DNA of 64,000 nucleotides from Prochilodus magdalenae (Eukaryota > Chordata > Actinopteri > Characiformes > Prochilodontidae). Below the pieces are notes generated by a model that searched no databases, was not told the origin of the DNA, and saw nothing but the letters and a program-made list of their open reading frames with translations. How positions within the stretch are numbered: the stretch's first letter is position 1; the number at the start of each line of letters is the position of its first letter. Of the stretch, positions 63,918-64,000 are shown piece by piece. The stretch spans positions 1,067,501 to 1,131,500 of the forward strand of contig JAMWET010001330.1 in the NCBI GenBank assembly GCA_024036415.1, read 5' to 3'. Both the position numbers and the translations under genes were made by a program.

Positions 63918-64000
63918 CAGGGCTCTAGAGTGCGACCAATTTGGTCGCACATGCGACCTAATTTCTCAATTGTGCGACAAAAAAAAATCTGAGGTCGCAC
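63918..64000. mobile_element. Start of a hAT-like DNA transposon
   Basis: 'cagggctctagagtgcgacc' and the repeated 'tcgcacatgcgacc' words are the terminal sequence of a common vertebrate hAT-type element. The rest lies beyond the window, so its orientation and coding content are unknown. Confidence 0.55.

Overview
This is a eukaryotic window that looks like a teleost fish, possibly an ostariophysan such as a characin or catfish. The species guess is an inference from the kinds of Tc1-like and MITE-like repeats, and I cannot name the species. Evidence for a vertebrate: split coding exons with GT/AG borders, a multi-exon complement control protein (CCP/sushi) gene, many decayed Tc1-like DNA transposons, non-LTR retrotransposon tails, a tRNA-derived SINE and very long trinucleotide microsatellites. 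Nothing prokaryotic (operons, CRISPR, IS elements) was seen.

The only gene I can build with confidence is on the + strand from 41075 to 63777 and runs off the right edge. It has a signal-peptide exon, then twelve CCP domains, then a short charged non-CCP exon. All splice junctions keep frame, and together they encode about 750 residues. CCP1 to CCP4 match complement factor H in order: a 'KRPCGHPGDTP' start to CCP2, 'VVKC' opening CCP3 and 'YKENE' in CCP4. CCP2 alone is split over two exons by a phase-2 intron, which is also how mammalian CFH is built. The product should be a secreted regulator of the alternative complement pathway, acting on C3b.

Layout. 1-41 kb: no convincing host gene. The region holds remnants of Tc1-like elements (near 1, 2.8, 15.5, 16.7, 26.5, 28.2 and 29.9 kb), LINE fragments (9.8, 13.9, 17.7-19.2 and 38.5 kb), palindromic MITE-like repeats (0.9, 8.8, 31.8 and 32.3 kb), a dispersed SINE-like repeat (23.9, 26.2 and 35.9 kb), a 1.5-kb (ACT)n array (21.7-23.3 kb), one unassigned candidate exon (12.1 kb) and a CpG-dense promoter-like block (38.9-39.4 kb). 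41-64 kb: the factor H gene. Its introns carry more Tc1 remnants, a 122-bp inverted repeat with 120 matching positions, telomere-like repeats, and a 3-kb (AGT)-type array in which an L2-type LINE is embedded.

I found no clearly new biological system. The best leads are the long hairpin in a factor H intron, the giant arrays (one starting 12 bases from a splice donor), the charged linker exon, CCP9 without its usual tryptophan, the CpG-rich upstream block, and the orphan candidate exon at 12 kb.
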